Shown: positions 52,983-53,443 of the stretch, in pieces
Position numbering within the stretch: position 1 is the stretch's first letter
How the letters are laid out: every line of letters starts with the position of its first letter
Assembly (NCBI GenBank): GCA_026415985.1
Contig: JAOAGA010000003.1
Location: 1 to 53,443 of the forward strand
Length of the DNA stretch: 53,443 bases
From: Pseudomonadota bacterium
Lineage (GTDB): Bacteria; CALINM01
Reading direction: 5' to 3'
Position numbers and translations under genes: made by a program
The notes under the pieces: model-generated
Told to the model about the DNA's origin: nothing
The model's database searches: none
Seen by the model: the letters and a program-made list of their open reading frames with translations, nothing else

Positions 52983-53443
52983 TTACGGTCTTGTATTTAA
53001 TTTCAGCTTTTCTTCAAAGAAATCTTTAAGTAAATCTTTACCTTTCCCAACAATTTTTATTCCTCTCGTCTTTTCTCCTATGTCTTTACTTTTAACAAGA
53101 TAGACACTTTCTGCCCTTTCAAGCTCAATCCCGCCAAGCTGAGAGGTGCTTGCATAAATGATTATATTTTCCTCGCCAAAAGGTGGTGTTACCTCAAGCT
53201 CAAACCTATCTGGTCCCGATGGTATCTCATAAACTACCCCACCCTGAAAATAGTTGTCTTCTCTATAGGGGTTTGGCAAAATCTGTATTAAATTACCATC
53301 TGCCTGTTTATATACAATTCTTGCATAAAAGGGCTTGTTACCCTTGAAATAAATTTTTATCTTCTCTCCCTTTTTAAACTCTCCCTTCTCAGTCCAAACC
53401 TTAACTTTCAGCGGTAAAGAGGGATCATCAAGTTCTTTTGCTT
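52983..53443 (-). CDS. DUF4384-domain protein, C-terminal part (5' end outside window)
   Basis: The frame is open from the right edge, so at least 153 residues are seen. The in-window stretch LKVKVWTEKGEFKKGEKIKI, KPFYARIVYKQADGNLIQILPNP, FELEVTPPFGEENIIIYAS matches the DUF4384 beta-sandwich (pattern of a vwT.kg.ykvGE.i.i, then .ADG.l.qLfPNp, then PP.G.e.i.a.aS). Such domains occur in secreted or envelope proteins. A signal peptide or partner domain would lie outside the window. It may share a transcript with ridA, 11 nt downstream. Confidence 0.72.
   Translation of the reverse strand, partial: AKELDDPSLPLKVKVWTEKGEFKKGEKIKIYFKGNKPFYARIVYKQADGNLIQILPNPYREDNYFQGGVVYEIPSGPDRFELEVTPPFGEENIIIYASTSQLGGIELERAESVYLVKSKDIGEKTRGIKIVGKGKDLLKDFFEEKLKLNTRP

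Overview
The window is an AT-rich, gene-dense bacterial chromosome segment with short intergenic gaps, many 1-14 nt gene overlaps and mostly purine-rich ribosome binding sites. It is built almost entirely of chromosomal genes. I see no insertion sequence, prophage, CRISPR array or plasmid function. The gene content suggests an anaerobic or microaerophilic Gram-negative bacterium of the Nitrospirota / Desulfobacterota (former Deltaproteobacteria) / Deferribacterota type. The clues are the order xerC-hslV-hslU-(regulator)-argB-argD-argF-argG-argH-LptM-like lipoprotein, the metX-metW pair, the radical SAM/DUF2344 fusion beside ribonuclease G, multiheme c-type cytochromes with a DUF3373-type porin, and a CIRCE-controlled groESL. 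The phylum assignment is inference; 16S or marker-gene phylogeny would settle it.

Layout. 1-404: tail of a GDP-fucose synthase-like gene. 558-6410: cobyric acid synthase, XerC-type recombinase, the HslVU protease and a pseudo-receiver/GAF regulator. 6535-12379: arginine biosynthesis (argB, D, F, G, H), ending in a previously uncalled 54-residue lipoprotein, with a 7-nt tandem repeat array between argG and argH. 12425-15433: a hybrid histidine kinase with a periplasmic solute-binding sensor, plus a PAS/Cys4 protein. 15450-19310: divergent phosphate block (LapA-domain protein, PhoB, PhoR on the minus strand; PstS with a Pho-box-like element on the plus strand). 19376-25541: methionine and threonine branch (metX, metW, alaC-like aminotransferase, hom, thrC) and a PhoU-domain protein. 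25724-26857: AcuC-type deacetylase.

26878-32587 is the most distinctive part, a divergent redox cluster. On the minus strand lie a small CXXC membrane peptide gene (not called before), a polyferredoxin membrane protein and a TlpA-like lipoprotein thioredoxin. On the plus strand lie a monoheme cytochrome c, a DUF3373-type outer-membrane protein and an octaheme cytochrome of the tetrathionate reductase family. The roughly 300-bp shared intergenic region holds a good sigma-70 promoter and two mirrored copies of an 18-bp operator-like element.

32623-38319 (minus): ribonuclease G, radical SAM/DUF2344 protein, sugar-isomerase-like TIM barrel and an RCK potassium channel, all overlapping. 38415-42513 (plus): rsmD, a secreted unknown, coaD, an aspartate-type aminotransferase, a double Usp protein and a Nudix hydrolase. 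42521-44523 (minus): TrkH/TrkA-type potassium uptake. 44602-46972 (plus): ABC-2 exporter plus Crp-family regulator. 47023-47171: tail-to-tail tRNA-Val(CAC) and tRNA-Thr(CGT). 47236-49331 (minus): groES-groEL with promoter, CIRCE and terminator. 49353-52269 (minus): a HEAT-repeat protein and an HD-GYP protein that appear to share an N-terminal domain. 52400-53443: rpmB, ridA and a DUF4384-domain gene running off the right edge.
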